Source of the DNA: Streptomyces violaceusniger
GTDB lineage: Bacteria > Actinomycetota > Actinomycetes > Streptomycetales > Streptomycetaceae
Assembly (NCBI GenBank): GCA_005405945.1
Contig: BJHW01000003.1
Location: 1-48,193, forward strand
Length of the DNA stretch: 48,193 bases
Direction: 5' to 3'
The position numbers were made by a program, and so were the translations under genes. Below are positions 32,990 through 41,652 of the stretch, one piece after another; position 1 is the first letter of the stretch; each line of letters starts with the position of its first letter. The notes below the pieces were generated by a model. That model was not told where the DNA came from. It saw nothing but the letters and a program-made list of their open reading frames with translations, and did not search any database.

Positions 32990-33132
32990 CTCTGCTGATC
33001 GCTGCGGTGCTCTACCCAGTCGGGATGGCCGTCTCCCTGTGGGCGATCTCCGCTCCGACCGACCGGGAGGAGGTGGCCGACCTGCTCACGGAGGCCGAGA
33101 AATTCGCTCGCGCCTACGACCCCACCACCTGA
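32986..33132 (+). CDS. Small membrane protein, 48 aa
   Basis: The ATG at 32986 overlaps the Nudix stop as ATGA. The protein has one membrane span (MTLLIAAVLYPVGMAVSLWA) and a short charged tail (DREEVADLLTEAEKFARAYD). Coupling to the Nudix gene suggests they work together or are at least co-expressed. A terminator-like hairpin follows at 33142-33163. Confidence 0.65.
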   Translation: MTLLIAAVLYPVGMAVSLWAISAPTDREEVADLLTEAEKFARAYDPTT

Positions 33133-33141
33133 TCACCCCAC

Positions 33142-33163
33142 CGGCGGGGGCTCCGGCCCCCGC
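33142..33163 (+). terminator. GC-rich hairpin
   Basis: GGCGGGGGC and GCCCCCGCC form a 9-bp stem with a four-base loop ten bases after the stop of the small membrane protein. Confidence 0.7.
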
Positions 33164-33295
33164 CTCATCCCCCGGCCCGGCCAGGCCCGGGACCCACCAG
33201 ATCACCGCTGGTGGGCGCCGAGCGCGGCCAGACCACCCACCGCCCGCCACGAACTCACCTCTCACGACCGCGCCCGGACCAGGAAGGAGACAGCG

Positions 33296-33979
33296 GTGAC
33301 GATCCCGAGCACGTTCCGCTCCGAGACCGCCCTGGCCGCAGCGGTCGACGCCGCATTCGCAGAAGCGCTCGCCCAGGAACTGGAGGCCGTGCTCGCCGAG
33401 GAACCGGCATCCCCGCGGCCATTCGATCTGCCCGACACCGAAACCCTCATCGTGCAGTCGGGAATCATCACGGGCCCCTGCCCTCCCGACCCGCACATCC
33501 CCTCCCCCGCCGCCCAGATCGCCAAGCACACCGCACAAACAGGCGGCCGACTCGCACTGCGAGCCGCCTGGTGGCTCCTGCGGCACACCACGCTCCTCAC
33601 CACAGCCGCCGTAGTCGGAATCCTCCGCCTGGGCTGGCACATCATCGCCAACCCCAAGACACCCCAGGCCCTGCCGCAGTCGGCACCGGTCACGCCGTCC
33701 GAATTCCTTGAAGCCACGTCACGGCACATCACCGAGCACGGCTGGACGCAGCACGTCCTCGAGGACGACCGCGGCGTATGCGTTCTCGGTGCCGAACGCG
33801 CCCTGATCCGCAGCGGCACCGGCACCCGCCGCACCGCCCGCCAGGCCAACACCCACATCCGGCAGATCACCGGCGCGCTGACCATCCCGGCCTGGAACGA
33901 CCGGCTCGCCCGCCGCGAGGACCAGATCCACGCCGCTCTGCTTGCCGCCGCCGCCCGCGCCCGCGCCGCCGGCGAGTAG
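33296..33979 (+). CDS. Membrane-anchored DUF6197-like protein, 227 aa
   Basis: A GTG start after AAGGAG. The N-terminus is helical and acidic. One membrane span lies near 85-110 (AAWWLLRHTTLLTTAAVVGI). The C-terminal domain (EATSRHITEHGWTQHVLEDD, RGVCVLGAERALIRSG, then IPAWNDRLARRED) resembles the DUF6197 pattern of actinobacterial plasmids and phages, with CxxGA and a late WND. The role is unknown. It precedes the kinase fusion gene. Confidence 0.65.
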   Translation: MTIPSTFRSETALAAAVDAAFAEALAQELEAVLAEEPASPRPFDLPDTETLIVQSGIITGPCPPDPHIPSPAAQIAKHTAQTGGRLALRAAWWLLRHTTLLTTAAVVGILRLGWHIIANPKTPQALPQSAPVTPSEFLEATSRHITEHGWTQHVLEDDRGVCVLGAERALIRSGTGTRRTARQANTHIRQITGALTIPAWNDRLARREDQIHAALLAAAARARAAGE

Positions 33980-34009
33980 CCAACCGCCCACACCCAGGAG
34001 ATACACACG

Positions 34010-35128
34010 ATGCGTATCCGACTCCCGTGGATGAGCCGCGCGGACCGCGCCCGCTGGCGCTCCACCCGCAGCCTCGCCGACCTCGGCCAGCTGGTCGCAG
34101 CGTGGCTGGAGGGCGACATCGCCTCCCAGCCGGGCTACGCGCCGAACTATGGCCCGGACCCGGAGACCGCGCACCTCATCGGCATCCTGGCCGCCGTCAA
34201 CCGCGCCGGTTACGTCACCGACTGCTCGCAGCCGGGCGTCGTGGAGACGCTCAACGGCGAACACTGGGCGCAGCGCGCGGGCGTCACCGGACTCGTCAAA
34301 GACCCCGCTCTTCTGCGGAACCTGGTGGACGCCGCTGAAGAGGCCGGACTGCTGATCAGCCTGCACGACGAGGCCCTTCCCGGCGAGCACCCGGACGGCT
34401 TCATCGTCACCCACGTCGACGGCGAGCCCTACACCGGGTTCGGCGCCCGCATCTCCTACCGGGACCTGCAGACCATCTGGCCCCAGCACATCATCGGGGC
34501 CGACTCCTTCTCCGAGGTGGTCAGCGCCTGGCAGGTCACGATCGTCGACCCGGAATACGGGCGGGACGACCGGCTGTGGGCCGCCCTGGCCCGCGCCATC
34601 GGCCACCAGCCCACCCAGGAACCCACCGGGATCGACACCACCCGAGGGGTGTATGTGCCGGTCGGCGCAGCCGGATCCGGCAAGAGCACCCTGGGCCGGG
34701 CATGGCTGGCCGACGCCGTCCTCGCGCTCGATACCTACCGCGAGATGGTCGCAGGCGACGCGGGAGACCAAGGCGCCACGCCGGACGCGGTCGCCCTCCT
34801 GGAGCTCGTCCTCGAGGCCCGGCTCGCCCGCGGACTGCCGTGCTACATCGACGCGACCAACGCCACGGTGGCCGACCGGGCCAAGCTCGTTGCCGCCGCC
34901 CGCCGCCACCACACGCCCGTCATCGCCATCCGGATGGACACCCCGCTCGCCGAGTGCCAGCGACGCAACGCCCAACGGCCCGCCAACCGCCGCGTACCGG
35001 AGAAGACCGTGGCCGAGCAGTTCCGGATGGCCGCCGCCCTCGACCCCATCGCCGAGGGATTCGACCAGCTCATCAGCTCCCGCGACGCGGCGGAACCGAC
35101 CGCCCGGCGCGCCGTTGACAGCGCGTAG
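34010..35128 (+). CDS. DUF6919-like domain fused to a polynucleotide kinase-type P-loop kinase
   Basis: A 372-aa protein. The N-terminal ~190 residues (SLADLGQLVAAWLEGDIASQ, LIGILAAVNRAGYVTDCSQP, FGARISYRDLQTIW) resemble DUF6919. The C-terminal domain has a P-loop GAAGSGKSTL at ~222-231, LDTYREM (a DxxR-like motif), YIDATNATVADRAKLV and QRRNAQRPANRRVPEK, the layout of 5'-polynucleotide kinases of the T4 Pnkp type. It might phosphorylate nucleic-acid ends or a small substrate. The pairing of domains suggests that DUF6919 supplies recognition. Catalytic residues appear intact. Confidence 0.75.
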   Translation: MRIRLPWMSRADRARWRSTRSLADLGQLVAAWLEGDIASQPGYAPNYGPDPETAHLIGILAAVNRAGYVTDCSQPGVVETLNGEHWAQRAGVTGLVKDPALLRNLVDAAEEAGLLISLHDEALPGEHPDGFIVTHVDGEPYTGFGARISYRDLQTIWPQHIIGADSFSEVVSAWQVTIVDPEYGRDDRLWAALARAIGHQPTQEPTGIDTTRGVYVPVGAAGSGKSTLGRAWLADAVLALDTYREMVAGDAGDQGATPDAVALLELVLEARLARGLPCYIDATNATVADRAKLVAAARRHHTPVIAIRMDTPLAECQRRNAQRPANRRVPEKTVAEQFRMAAALDPIAEGFDQLISSRDAAEPTARRAVDSA

Positions 35129-35193
35129 ACCGCCCCCGTCCCCAGCAGCACTCGGCTGCCCAACCCCTCGCTGGAACAGGAGAACCACGTGAA

Positions 35194-35454
35194 ATGACCT
35201 CCACCGCCTGGTCGATCGACGTCCCCCTCACACCCCCGCGCCCGGGCTGCCGGCACATCTTCACCGGCGTCGCCGAGACCAAGGAAGCCGCTCTCGCCGC
35301 CGCCCGCCGGGCCCACGAGATCGCCCTCCTGCACACGGCAGCCGGACAGGACATCCCCTGCGGCTCCAGCCGCCGGGACTGGTCCGCCCGCGGCCTCCAC
35401 GTCGATTGGGACCTGGACTGGTCCCAGGCCAAGACGACACCGATCGTCCTGTAA
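35194..35454 (+). CDS. Hypothetical protein, 86 aa
   Basis: The ATG at 35194 follows CAGGAG at a long distance. A small alpha/beta protein (KEAALAAARRAHEIALLHTA then GLHVDWDLDWSQAKTTPIVL). No family recognised; the start could lie at another codon nearby. It belongs to the co-directional string of small genes. Confidence 0.6.
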   Translation: MTSTAWSIDVPLTPPRPGCRHIFTGVAETKEAALAAARRAHEIALLHTAAGQDIPCGSSRRDWSARGLHVDWDLDWSQAKTTPIVL

Positions 35455-35506
35455 CTCCCCTTCAACCGCGCGCCCCCGCCTCACCCGGGGTGAAAGGAAG
35501 ACACGA

Positions 35507-35986
35507 ATGCTCAACTCGCCCACCGAGCCCACCGCCGCATACGACGGCGCCCCCGACCTGGAGACGGAGAAGGACGCGCTGGTCGCTCTGTCCGCTTCCC
35601 TGGCCGGTGAGCACCGCACCGCCCGCGCGTTGCGCGAGCTGGTGCTGCGCAAGGCGGCCCTCCTCGACCGGTTCGCCCTCGCCGACCCGGGCAACGTCCA
35701 CGCGGCCGCCCTCGCCGACACTGCCGCGTGGGAGCTGCGCACCCATGACCGCGCCTTCGGCGGCCGGATCGGTGGCAGCCCGCCGCACGCGATCGAGTTC
35801 GCCGACGGCCGCTCGCGCCACTACGTCTGCCAGGAGTACGAGGCCCACAAGGACGGCCGCATCGTCCCGGTGGCGCAGTGCAATCACCACGACAACTGCC
35901 CCACCAGCGAATGCGCCTGGGGCGAGGGCTACTGGGACCGGCCGGAGGCACAGGACCCGGCCATGAGGTCCAGCAACCCTCGATAG
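35507..35986 (+). CDS. Hypothetical protein with Cys/His cluster, 159 aa
   Basis: The N-terminal half is helical (LVALSASLAGEHRTARALRE). The C-terminal half contains a Cys/His cluster (AQCNHHDNCPTSECAWGEGY) that could bind a metal ion. ATG 35507 after AAGGAAG. The gene is followed by a CCCGGG-type hairpin. Function unknown. Confidence 0.65.
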   Translation: MLNSPTEPTAAYDGAPDLETEKDALVALSASLAGEHRTARALRELVLRKAALLDRFALADPGNVHAAALADTAAWELRTHDRAFGGRIGGSPPHAIEFADGRSRHYVCQEYEAHKDGRIVPVAQCNHHDNCPTSECAWGEGYWDRPEAQDPAMRSSNPR

Positions 35987-35995
35987 CGACTCCCA

Positions 35996-36033
35996 GGGCG
36001 GCCGTCACAGGCCTGAGAAACCGTCGGCCGCCC
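35996..36033 (+). terminator. Intergenic hairpin, CCCGGG family (weak copy)
   Basis: GGGCGGCCG (35996-36004) pairs with CGGCCGCCC (36025-36033), between a stop codon and the next start. Arms are shorter than in the other three copies. Confidence 0.55.
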
Positions 36034-36078
36034 CGGGGCTCCCCGTTCCACCAAACAGCGAAACAGGAGAGCACCATC

Positions 36079-36348
36079 ATGCCTCTTCCCGTCCGTACCC
36101 GGCGCCCTGATGTCGCGGTCGCCGCCATCATGCGGTCCATCGGCCGGCGCCCCCGCCCCACCCCCATCGGCTTCGTGTGCCAGCCCTGCTCGGTCAGCTG
36201 GGTGGGCGAGGAGGGTGACTGCTGGAACTGCGGCCGCCCCGCCAGCTCCAAGCACACCCGCGACTCGGTCCTCCAGATCCTCCTGGCCGCCGTCGAGGGC
36301 GTCGAGGGCGACGACACGGCCCCCTCCATCGGGAGGGCCGACCAGTGA
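36079..36348 (+). CDS. Small zinc-ribbon protein, 89 aa
   Basis: ATG 36079 after CAGGAG. CQPCSVSWVGEEGDCWNCGR (~residues 35-54) is a compact C4 zinc ribbon; a basic N-terminus and an acidic tail flank it. Its stop overlaps the next GTG start. It is likely a small nucleic-acid-binding protein. Confidence 0.7.
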   Translation: MPLPVRTRRPDVAVAAIMRSIGRRPRPTPIGFVCQPCSVSWVGEEGDCWNCGRPASSKHTRDSVLQILLAAVEGVEGDDTAPSIGRADQ

Positions 36349-36737
36349 CCGATGTCTGGCGCCTCGACCTGATCGTCGGCCAGGAGCAGGCGGCCGACTG
36401 GATGCGCAGCCTGGCCACCGACCTCGCCCACCAGGACCAGATCCCCTACGACACCGCGCTGCGGCTGGTCTGCGACCGCGCCAGTGACAGCGAACCGCGA
36501 CTGCTCGCCGCGCCCGGCCAGATCTGGTCCCTGCACCCGGAGGCCGACCCCGACGAGGCCCCCGCCCGGCGCCTGGCCATCCTGGCCCGCCTCACCGCTC
36601 CCCCGCGCGTCCTGGTCACCGACCCGGACGACAGCGCCGGCGAAGTCGACGAACTGCTCATCGAAGCCCTGGACCCGTACCAGCTCCAGGCCTGGCAGTC
36701 GGCCGACATCCTGCTCGAGGGAGGAGGCAGCCAGTGA
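36345..36737 (+). CDS. Hypothetical acidic protein, 130 aa
   Basis: A GTG start overlapping the previous stop (GTGA), and a stop overlapping the WhiB-like start. Helical and acidic, no cysteines, no motif. Its place between a zinc ribbon and a WhiB-like gene with overlaps on both sides points to a co-translated group. Confidence 0.7.
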   Translation: MTDVWRLDLIVGQEQAADWMRSLATDLAHQDQIPYDTALRLVCDRASDSEPRLLAAPGQIWSLHPEADPDEAPARRLAILARLTAPPRVLVTDPDDSAGEVDELLIEALDPYQLQAWQSADILLEGGGSQ

Positions 36738-37003
36738 CGACACGTCTGGCCCCCTACCCGTGGCTGACCGGCGACGAGCCCTGCCGCCAGCCGGACTCCG
36801 ACCCCGAGTGGTGGTTCACCGACGACACCAAGACCGAGGCCCACGCCCACCAGCTGTGCCAGGCCTGCCCGGCCCGCATCCGCTGCCTGGCCTGGGCCCT
36901 GGACAACCCGGCGTACACCGAGCACGGCATCTGGGCCGCCACCGACCCCGAGCGGCGCGAGGAACTGCGCGCCGAGTTCAGCACCGGAGAGGAGCAGGCA
37001 TGA
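36734..37003 (+). CDS. WhiB-family transcription factor
   Basis: An 89-aa Wbl protein. Four cysteines at 17, 42, 45 and 51 (C, CxxC, then C after five residues) would bind a [4Fe-4S] cluster; the GIWAAT turn at ~65-70 is the G[VI]W motif that contacts sigma region 4. The usual basic C-terminal AT-hook is replaced by an acidic tail (RREELRAEFSTGEEQA), so DNA contact may be weak. Plasmid and phage Wbl proteins often alter host developmental regulation. Start GTG 36734 overlaps the previous stop. Confidence 0.92.
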   Translation: MTTRLAPYPWLTGDEPCRQPDSDPEWWFTDDTKTEAHAHQLCQACPARIRCLAWALDNPAYTEHGIWAATDPERREELRAEFSTGEEQA

Positions 37004-37535
37004 GCACCGACGCCTACACCACCACCGCGATCGACATGCTCAAGGCCGGCGCTCCGGTCGACGACATCGCCGCGCAGACCGGCATGAGTAAAGGCGAGAT
37101 CGCAGCCCTGGCCGAGGCCGAGGGCCTGACCCGCGAGCACACCCGCCAGGCCCTGGCTGAGCTTCTGGAAGCGCTGGCCTGGGGCGAGGAGCACGACACC
37201 AAGAAGGTGCGGACCCTGGCCGCCCGCGCCCGCACTGCGCTCACCGAGCTCACCACGATGCGCCGGACCGCAGCGCAGGTGTCCCGAGCCGAAGCCGAGG
37301 TCACCGCACTCAAGCAGCAGCTGGCCGAAGCCGAGAACAAGCTCCGCGCGGCCAAGACCGGCACCAGCACGTCGCCGACCACGTCCACGCCGGAAAGCAA
37401 GAAGGAACGCGACAAGATCCGTGCCTGGGCCCGCCGCAACGGCTACCAGGTGGCGGCCCACGGCCTGATCTCCCAGGAGATCCGGAACGCCTGGAACAAC
37501 CGCGACCAGGCCCCGAGCTCCAGCGGGCCGAGTAG
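37000..37535 (+). CDS. Lsr2-like coiled-coil DNA-binding protein, frameshifted at the end
   Basis: The ATG at 37000 overlaps the WhiB-like stop. An N-terminal HTH-like segment (MLKAGAPVDDIAAQTGMSKG) and a coiled coil (AQVSRAEAEVTALKQQLAEA) lead to a C-terminal KIRAWARRNGYQVAAHGLIS, close to the AT-hook-like RGR-type domain of Lsr2 (IRxWAxxNGxxVxxRGRI). One added G in GGG 37525-37527 gives SSSGAE and a TAG at 37533-37535, three bases before the next ATG. Without it the frame runs far into the next gene. A xenogeneic silencer-like role is possible. Confidence 0.7.
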
Positions 37536-37537
37536 CG

Positions 37538-38061
37538 ATGGCCGCCTTATCCCGACGGCGCCGCGCCGGACGGGAGCCGCTGACCGGTACGGGCCGGGTC
37601 ACCCTGACCCGTACCGGCGGCGCAGCCCCCGACTGGGGCGCCTACGTCCTGCTCTACACCACGCGCCTGGTGGACCGGCAGCTGGAAGCGGTCATCGCCG
37701 CCGCCCGACCGGCCGACACCGACCCCGGCTGGGGCCTGCATCTCCCCCGCCCGTTCGGACCGCAGCACGACGAGACCCGCCCCTGCGCAGCTGGGCGGCC
37801 GCCGTCGCACCCCCGCAGACCAAGTCCGAAACCGCCGCCTCGTACAACGAGCGCCTGGCCATCTACCTGCTGAACACCGGCTACTCAGCCCGGCTGATCC
37901 CCTCCCCGGCCTCCGTCGATCTCCCCCTCGCCCAGTGGGAGGTGGAGGTGGAAGGCACCGTCGCGCTCACCCCGCTGAAAGAGCGCGACCACGGATTCGC
38001 CGCCCACAGCACGGTCCGGATCGGCCGCCTGATCTCCATCACCGCCAAGGAGTCCCGTTGA
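37538..38061 (+). CDS. Hypothetical protein, ~174 aa, frameshifted
   Basis: ATG 37538. The first part reads GRVTLTRTGGAAPDWGAYVL and RQLEAVIAAARP. At the CCC 37776-37778 one added C gives QHDETPPLRSWAAAVAPPQT and joins the frame that ends with ...VRIGRLISITAKESR at 38061. The stop overlaps the TTG start of the DUF5131 gene. Beta-rich C-terminal half; no known family. Confidence 0.6.
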
Positions 38062-39224
38062 GCACCACACGCATCGAGTGGGCCACCCACGTCTGGAACC
38101 CCGTCAGCGGGTGCGACCGCGTATCCGAGGGCTGCCGCAACTGCTACGCGGCCGGTTTCGCACGCCGACACCGCGCCATGGGCACCCGCGGCTACCAGCG
38201 CGACGGCCGCCCGGAGACCTCCGGCCCCGGCTTCGGCGTCACCCTCCACGACTGGACCCTGAACCTGCCGCTGCGATGGCGCACCGGCAGGCGCGTCTTC
38301 GTAAATTCCATGTCGGACGCCTTCCACCCCGAGGTGCCCGACGAGTACCTCGCCGCCCTGTGGGCCGTCATGTACTGGACCGGCGCCGACGTACGCGGCT
38401 CGCGCGCCAGCAAGCCCGTGCAGACGTACATCGTCCTCACCAAGCGGCCCCCCAGGATGCGGGCGTGGCTCAAGCGGTGGGCCGACATCCCCACCCGCAT
38501 CGACCTGATCAAGAGCGCCGCCGCTCGCGGCTGGTGCGACCAGGAGGACATCGAGCACGCCCCGTTCATGCCCACCGCCCTGTCCAGCGTGTGGCTGGGC
38601 GTCTCGGTGGAGGACCAGGCCGCGGCCGACGCGCGGGTCCCGCTGCTGATGCAGACCCCGGCGGCCGTACGGTGCGTCAGCGCCGAACCGCTGCTCGGCC
38701 CGGTCGACCTGAGCCGCTGGCTGAGGCCCGCGCTCGACTGCGGCTTCGCCGACCCCTCTGACGGCTGCTGCACCCACCCCGACAACCCCACCCCTGAGTG
38801 CCATCGGTGGGTGAACTGCCCCGCCGCCCCAGCGGCCGGTGGCAGGGCCTGGACTGGGTCATCGCCGGCGGCGAAAGCGGCCCCGGGGCCCGCCCCATGC
38901 ACCCCATCTGGGCCCGCGCTCTCCGGGCCGAGTGCACCGCCGCCGGCGTGCCGCTCTTCTACAAGCAGTGGGGGGAATGGGCGCCGCGAGCCCACCCCCT
39001 CCGGGGCGCACGGACCCGCCGTGCTGATCGACCCCCAGGGCCGCACCCACAGTCCCGACACCGGTGCTCCGGCCCCGGCCGGGTGGGCGCGCATGGCCCG
39101 GTACGGCAAGAAGCGCGCCGGCAGCGCCCTGGACGGCGAGCACTACGAGCAGCTGCCCGGCCACTACACCCACCAGCACAGCCACACGCCCGCGGCCGCC
39201 GACACCACCACCCCACCGAAGTGA
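38058..39224 (+). CDS. DUF5131 family protein (phage Gp37/Gp68-like), frameshifted
   Basis: A TTG start after AAGGAG overlaps the previous stop. The opening TRIEWATHVWNPVSGCDRVS and EGCRNCYAA is the DUF5131 signature, with further family segments (VFVNSMSDAFHPEVPDEYLA, YIVLTKRP, VWLGVSVEDQ, CVSAEPLLGPVD, VIAGGESGPGARPMHPIWAR, FYKQWGEW). The CxxxC/CxxC cysteines suggest a radical-SAM-like iron-sulfur site. It breaks at CCCC 38827-38830 (one C missing) and returns to the first frame near 38991-39000. The repaired protein is ~390 aa. The function is unknown but the family is common in phages and plasmids. Confidence 0.85.
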   Translation: MSTTRIEWATHVWNPVSGCDRVSEGCRNCYAAGFARRHRAMGTRGYQRDGRPETSGPGFGVTLHDWTLNLPLRWRTGRRVFVNSMSDAFHPEVPDEYLAALWAVMYWTGADVRGSRASKPVQTYIVLTKRPPRMRAWLKRWADIPTRIDLIKSAAARGWCDQEDIEHAPFMPTALSSVWLGVSVEDQAAADARVPLLMQTPAAVRCVSAEPLLGPVDLSRWLRPALDCGFADPSDGCCTHPDNPTPECHRWVNCPAAPAAGGRAWTGSSPAAKAAPGPAPCTPSGPALSGPSAPPPACRSSTSSGGNGRREPTPSGAHGPAVLIDPQGRTHSPDTGAPAPAGWARMARYGKKRAGSALDGEHYEQLPGHYTHQHSHTPAAADTTTPPK

Positions 39225-39235
39225 AGGAGAGCCCC

Positions 39236-39953
39236 GTGAGGGACGGCACCACCGACCTCAACCGGCTGCGGTTCCGGCTGCTGGCCACCGCCTACTGCAA
39301 CGCGAACATGTGGACCCAGCGCTGCGCCTACATCACCGACCAGGCCATCGCCGCCCTCGCCCAGCGCGACGCCAGCGCCGCCGAGAGGCTCGCCGCCGCA
39401 CTGCTCAACCAGAAGCTCCTCACCGACACCGAGGTGCTGACGGTGGCTGCGGCCGCCGGGGTCGACACCAGCACCTGGCCCAGCGCCGCGCACAGATCGA
39501 GTCCTACGCCCGCGAGGCCGTCGACCTGCGGCCGCACTTCGACCCGGCCACCGAGGCCAAGCGGGTCTGGGCCTCGCTGTATCACCACTACCCGCAGATC
39601 GCGGCCGCCCTGGCCGAGGACCTCAGCGCACTGCCGCCGACCTGGCGCGAGGACTTGTTCACCACCAGCGACAACACCCCGCCCACCGGGCCCCCTCAGA
39701 GATTCCCGGCCCGGAGACGGCCCCGTACGACCCCATGGCCTGGGAGGACTGCGAGGCCTGCACCGAAGCGCAGGACCAGTGCCGCTACCACCGGGGTTTC
39801 TTCGACGGGCAGGACTACCAGTCCTCCCTGATCAAGACGCTCCTGGCCGACGACACCGCCATGGACCACCTCCAGGAGCGCCACGCCGAACTGGAAACCC
39901 GCCGCACCCAGACCGCCGCCGCCACACCCACCCCCGAAGGAGGCCGCACCTGA
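39236..39953 (+). CDS. Hypothetical protein, ~239 aa, two frameshifts
   Basis: A GTG start after AAGGAG. The N-terminal part is helical (LRFRLLATAYCNANMWTQRC). Adding one C near 39474-39476 gives DTSTLAQRRAQIESYAREAV; adding one C at 39691-39695 gives TGPPSEIPGPETAPYDPMAW. The C-terminal part has WEDCEACTEAQDQCRYHRGF, a Cys/His cluster. With both repairs the gene ends at 39953, overlapping the next ATG. Function unknown. Confidence 0.65.
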
Positions 39954-40195
39954 TGGCCCGCATCACCGCCACGATCAACCCCGTCCACGACAGCGGCTCG
40001 ATCTGCACGCACCCCGTAACCAGCACCGGCAAGCCCAAGGACCCCAAGTCCGGCTGCACCGGCCGCTCCGGCTACACGGTCCGGTGCAGCGCCTGCTCCT
40101 GGCGCCGCACCAACAAGACCAAGACGGTCCTGGAGAACCTGCGCGAGACCCACCTGCGCAGCCACCTCACCGCCCCCGCCCTCGCCACCCGATGA
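39953..40195 (+). CDS. Small zinc-finger protein, 80 aa
   Basis: The ATG at 39953 overlaps the previous TGA. Cysteines and histidines are arranged as CTHP, a later C, and CSACSW, with HLRSH near the C-terminus, a plausible zinc finger (YTVRCSACSWRRTNKTKTVL, ENLRETHLRSHL). It is basic and likely binds nucleic acid. Its stop overlaps the next start. Confidence 0.75.
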   Translation: MARITATINPVHDSGSICTHPVTSTGKPKDPKSGCTGRSGYTVRCSACSWRRTNKTKTVLENLRETHLRSHLTAPALATR

Positions 40196-40442
40196 CCGGG
40201 ATCACCGGCCGCACCTACCTCGAACGCGGCAGCCCCATCACCGTGATCACCGCCTACAACGCCCGCCGCGCGCCGGACATCACCGGCCCCTGGCTGCACT
40301 TCTCCTGGCCCGGACGCCGCCCGGCCGCAGGACCCCGCAACGTCGCCATCCGCCGCGCCGACGGATCCACCACCATCCGCCCCTTCCGGGGCCTGACCCG
40401 ACCCCGAGCCCGCCACGACAGCGCCCCAAGGAGGCCAGCTGA
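40192..40442 (+). CDS. Small basic protein, ~83 aa, frameshifted at the end
   Basis: ATG 40192 overlaps the previous stop. Beta-rich and basic (YLERGSPITVITAYNARRAP, GPRNVAIRRADGSTTIRPFR). One added C in CCCC 40424-40427 gives SAPKEAS and a TGA at 40440-40442 overlapping the dnaN ATG, the pattern seen throughout this operon; otherwise it would read on into dnaN out of frame. Confidence 0.65.
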
Positions 40443-41562
40443 TGAAGCTCACCATCGACAGCGGCACACTCGCCGACACCGTCGCCTTCGCCGCCCGCGC
40501 CCTGCCAGCCCGGCCGCCCGTCCCGGTCATGGCCGGCCTCAAGCTCACCGCCGCCGACGGCCAGCTGAACATCGCGGGCTTCGACTACGACACATCCGCC
40601 ACTGCCAGCGCGGCCGCCGACATCGCCGAGAAGGGCAGCGTGCTGGTCTCCGGCCGCCTGCTGTCCGACATCACCCGCGCCCTGAAGCGTGACGTCCGCC
40701 TCTCCCGCGACGGGACCCGGCTCGTGCTCGAGTCCGGTCCCACCCGCTTCACCCTCCACACCCTGCCGCTGGAGGAGTACCCGACCCTGCCCACCACCCC
40801 GGCCGCATCCGGCATCGTCTCCGGCAAGGACTTCGCCGCCGCGGCGGCCCAAGTCGCCCGCGCCGCCAGCCGCGACGAAACCCTGCCCGTCCTCACCGGC
40901 GTATCGATCACCGCCGACGCCGACGCGGACACCCTCACCCTGGCCGCCACCGACCGCTACCGCTTCGCCGTGCGCTCCCTGCCGTGGGACCGGATGACGG
41001 CCGACAGCCCCGGCCACGCCCTGGTCCCAGCCAAGACGCTCCTGGACACCGCCAAGGCCCTCGCCGACGACCACGAGATCACCGTCGGACTCCCCGGCGA
41101 GCAGGGCACATTCGGCCTCACCGGCGAGCACAGCCGTACCACCGTCCGGGCCATCGACGGAGACCTCCCCAAGTACAAGGCGCTCTTCCCCACCGAGTTC
41201 AGCGCCGTGGCGAGCGTGGAAACCGCCGCCCTGACTACCGCCGTCAAACGCGTCGCCCTGGTCGCCACCGGCAACACCCCGGTCCGGCTCCGGTTCACGG
41301 CGGACACCGTCACCATCGAGGCCGGCGCCAGCGACGACGCCCAAGCCATCGACCGCGTCGCCGCCGACCTCACCGGCGAGCACCTCAGCATCGCCTTCAA
41401 CCCCACCTTCCTGCTCGACGGCCTGAACGCCATCGGCGCCGACACCACCCAGTTCAACTTCACCACCCCGCCAAGCCCACCCTGCTGCACGGCGCCTACG
41501 GCAACGACCTCCCCGAGGACGCGCTGCGCTACCTCCTCATGCCCGTCCGCCTCTCCAACTGA
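40442..41562 (+). CDS. dnaN: DNA polymerase III sliding clamp, frameshifted near the end
   Basis: A plasmid-borne beta clamp of ~373 aa after repair, close to the usual length. The three-domain clamp fold shows in repeated segments: AFAARALPARPPVPVMAGLK, GRLLSDITRALKRDVRLSRD, LPLEEYPTLPTTP, RAASRDETLPVLTGVSITAD, TLAATDRYRFAVRSLPW, DGDLPKYKALFPTEFSAVAS. One added C in CCCC 41466-41469 restores AKPTLLHGAYGNDLPEDALR and YLLMPVRLSN, the typical clamp C-terminus. Clamps tether polymerases to DNA as ring dimers. It may supply a clamp adapted to plasmid replication proteins. Confidence 0.92.
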
Positions 41563-41568
41563 CCCCGC

Positions 41569-41614
41569 CCCGGGGCGGCCGCCATCCCGGCCAGGAAAAG
41601 CCGACCGCCCCGGG
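41569..41614 (+). terminator. Intergenic hairpin, CCCGGG family
   Basis: CCCGGGGCGG (41569-41578) and CCGCCCCGGG (41605-41614) form the stem; stem and loop are almost identical to 31549-31595. It follows dnaN directly. Confidence 0.75.
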
Positions 41615-41652
41615 CCCTGCTCTCTCCCCAACCAGACAGGAGCACCAGCACC

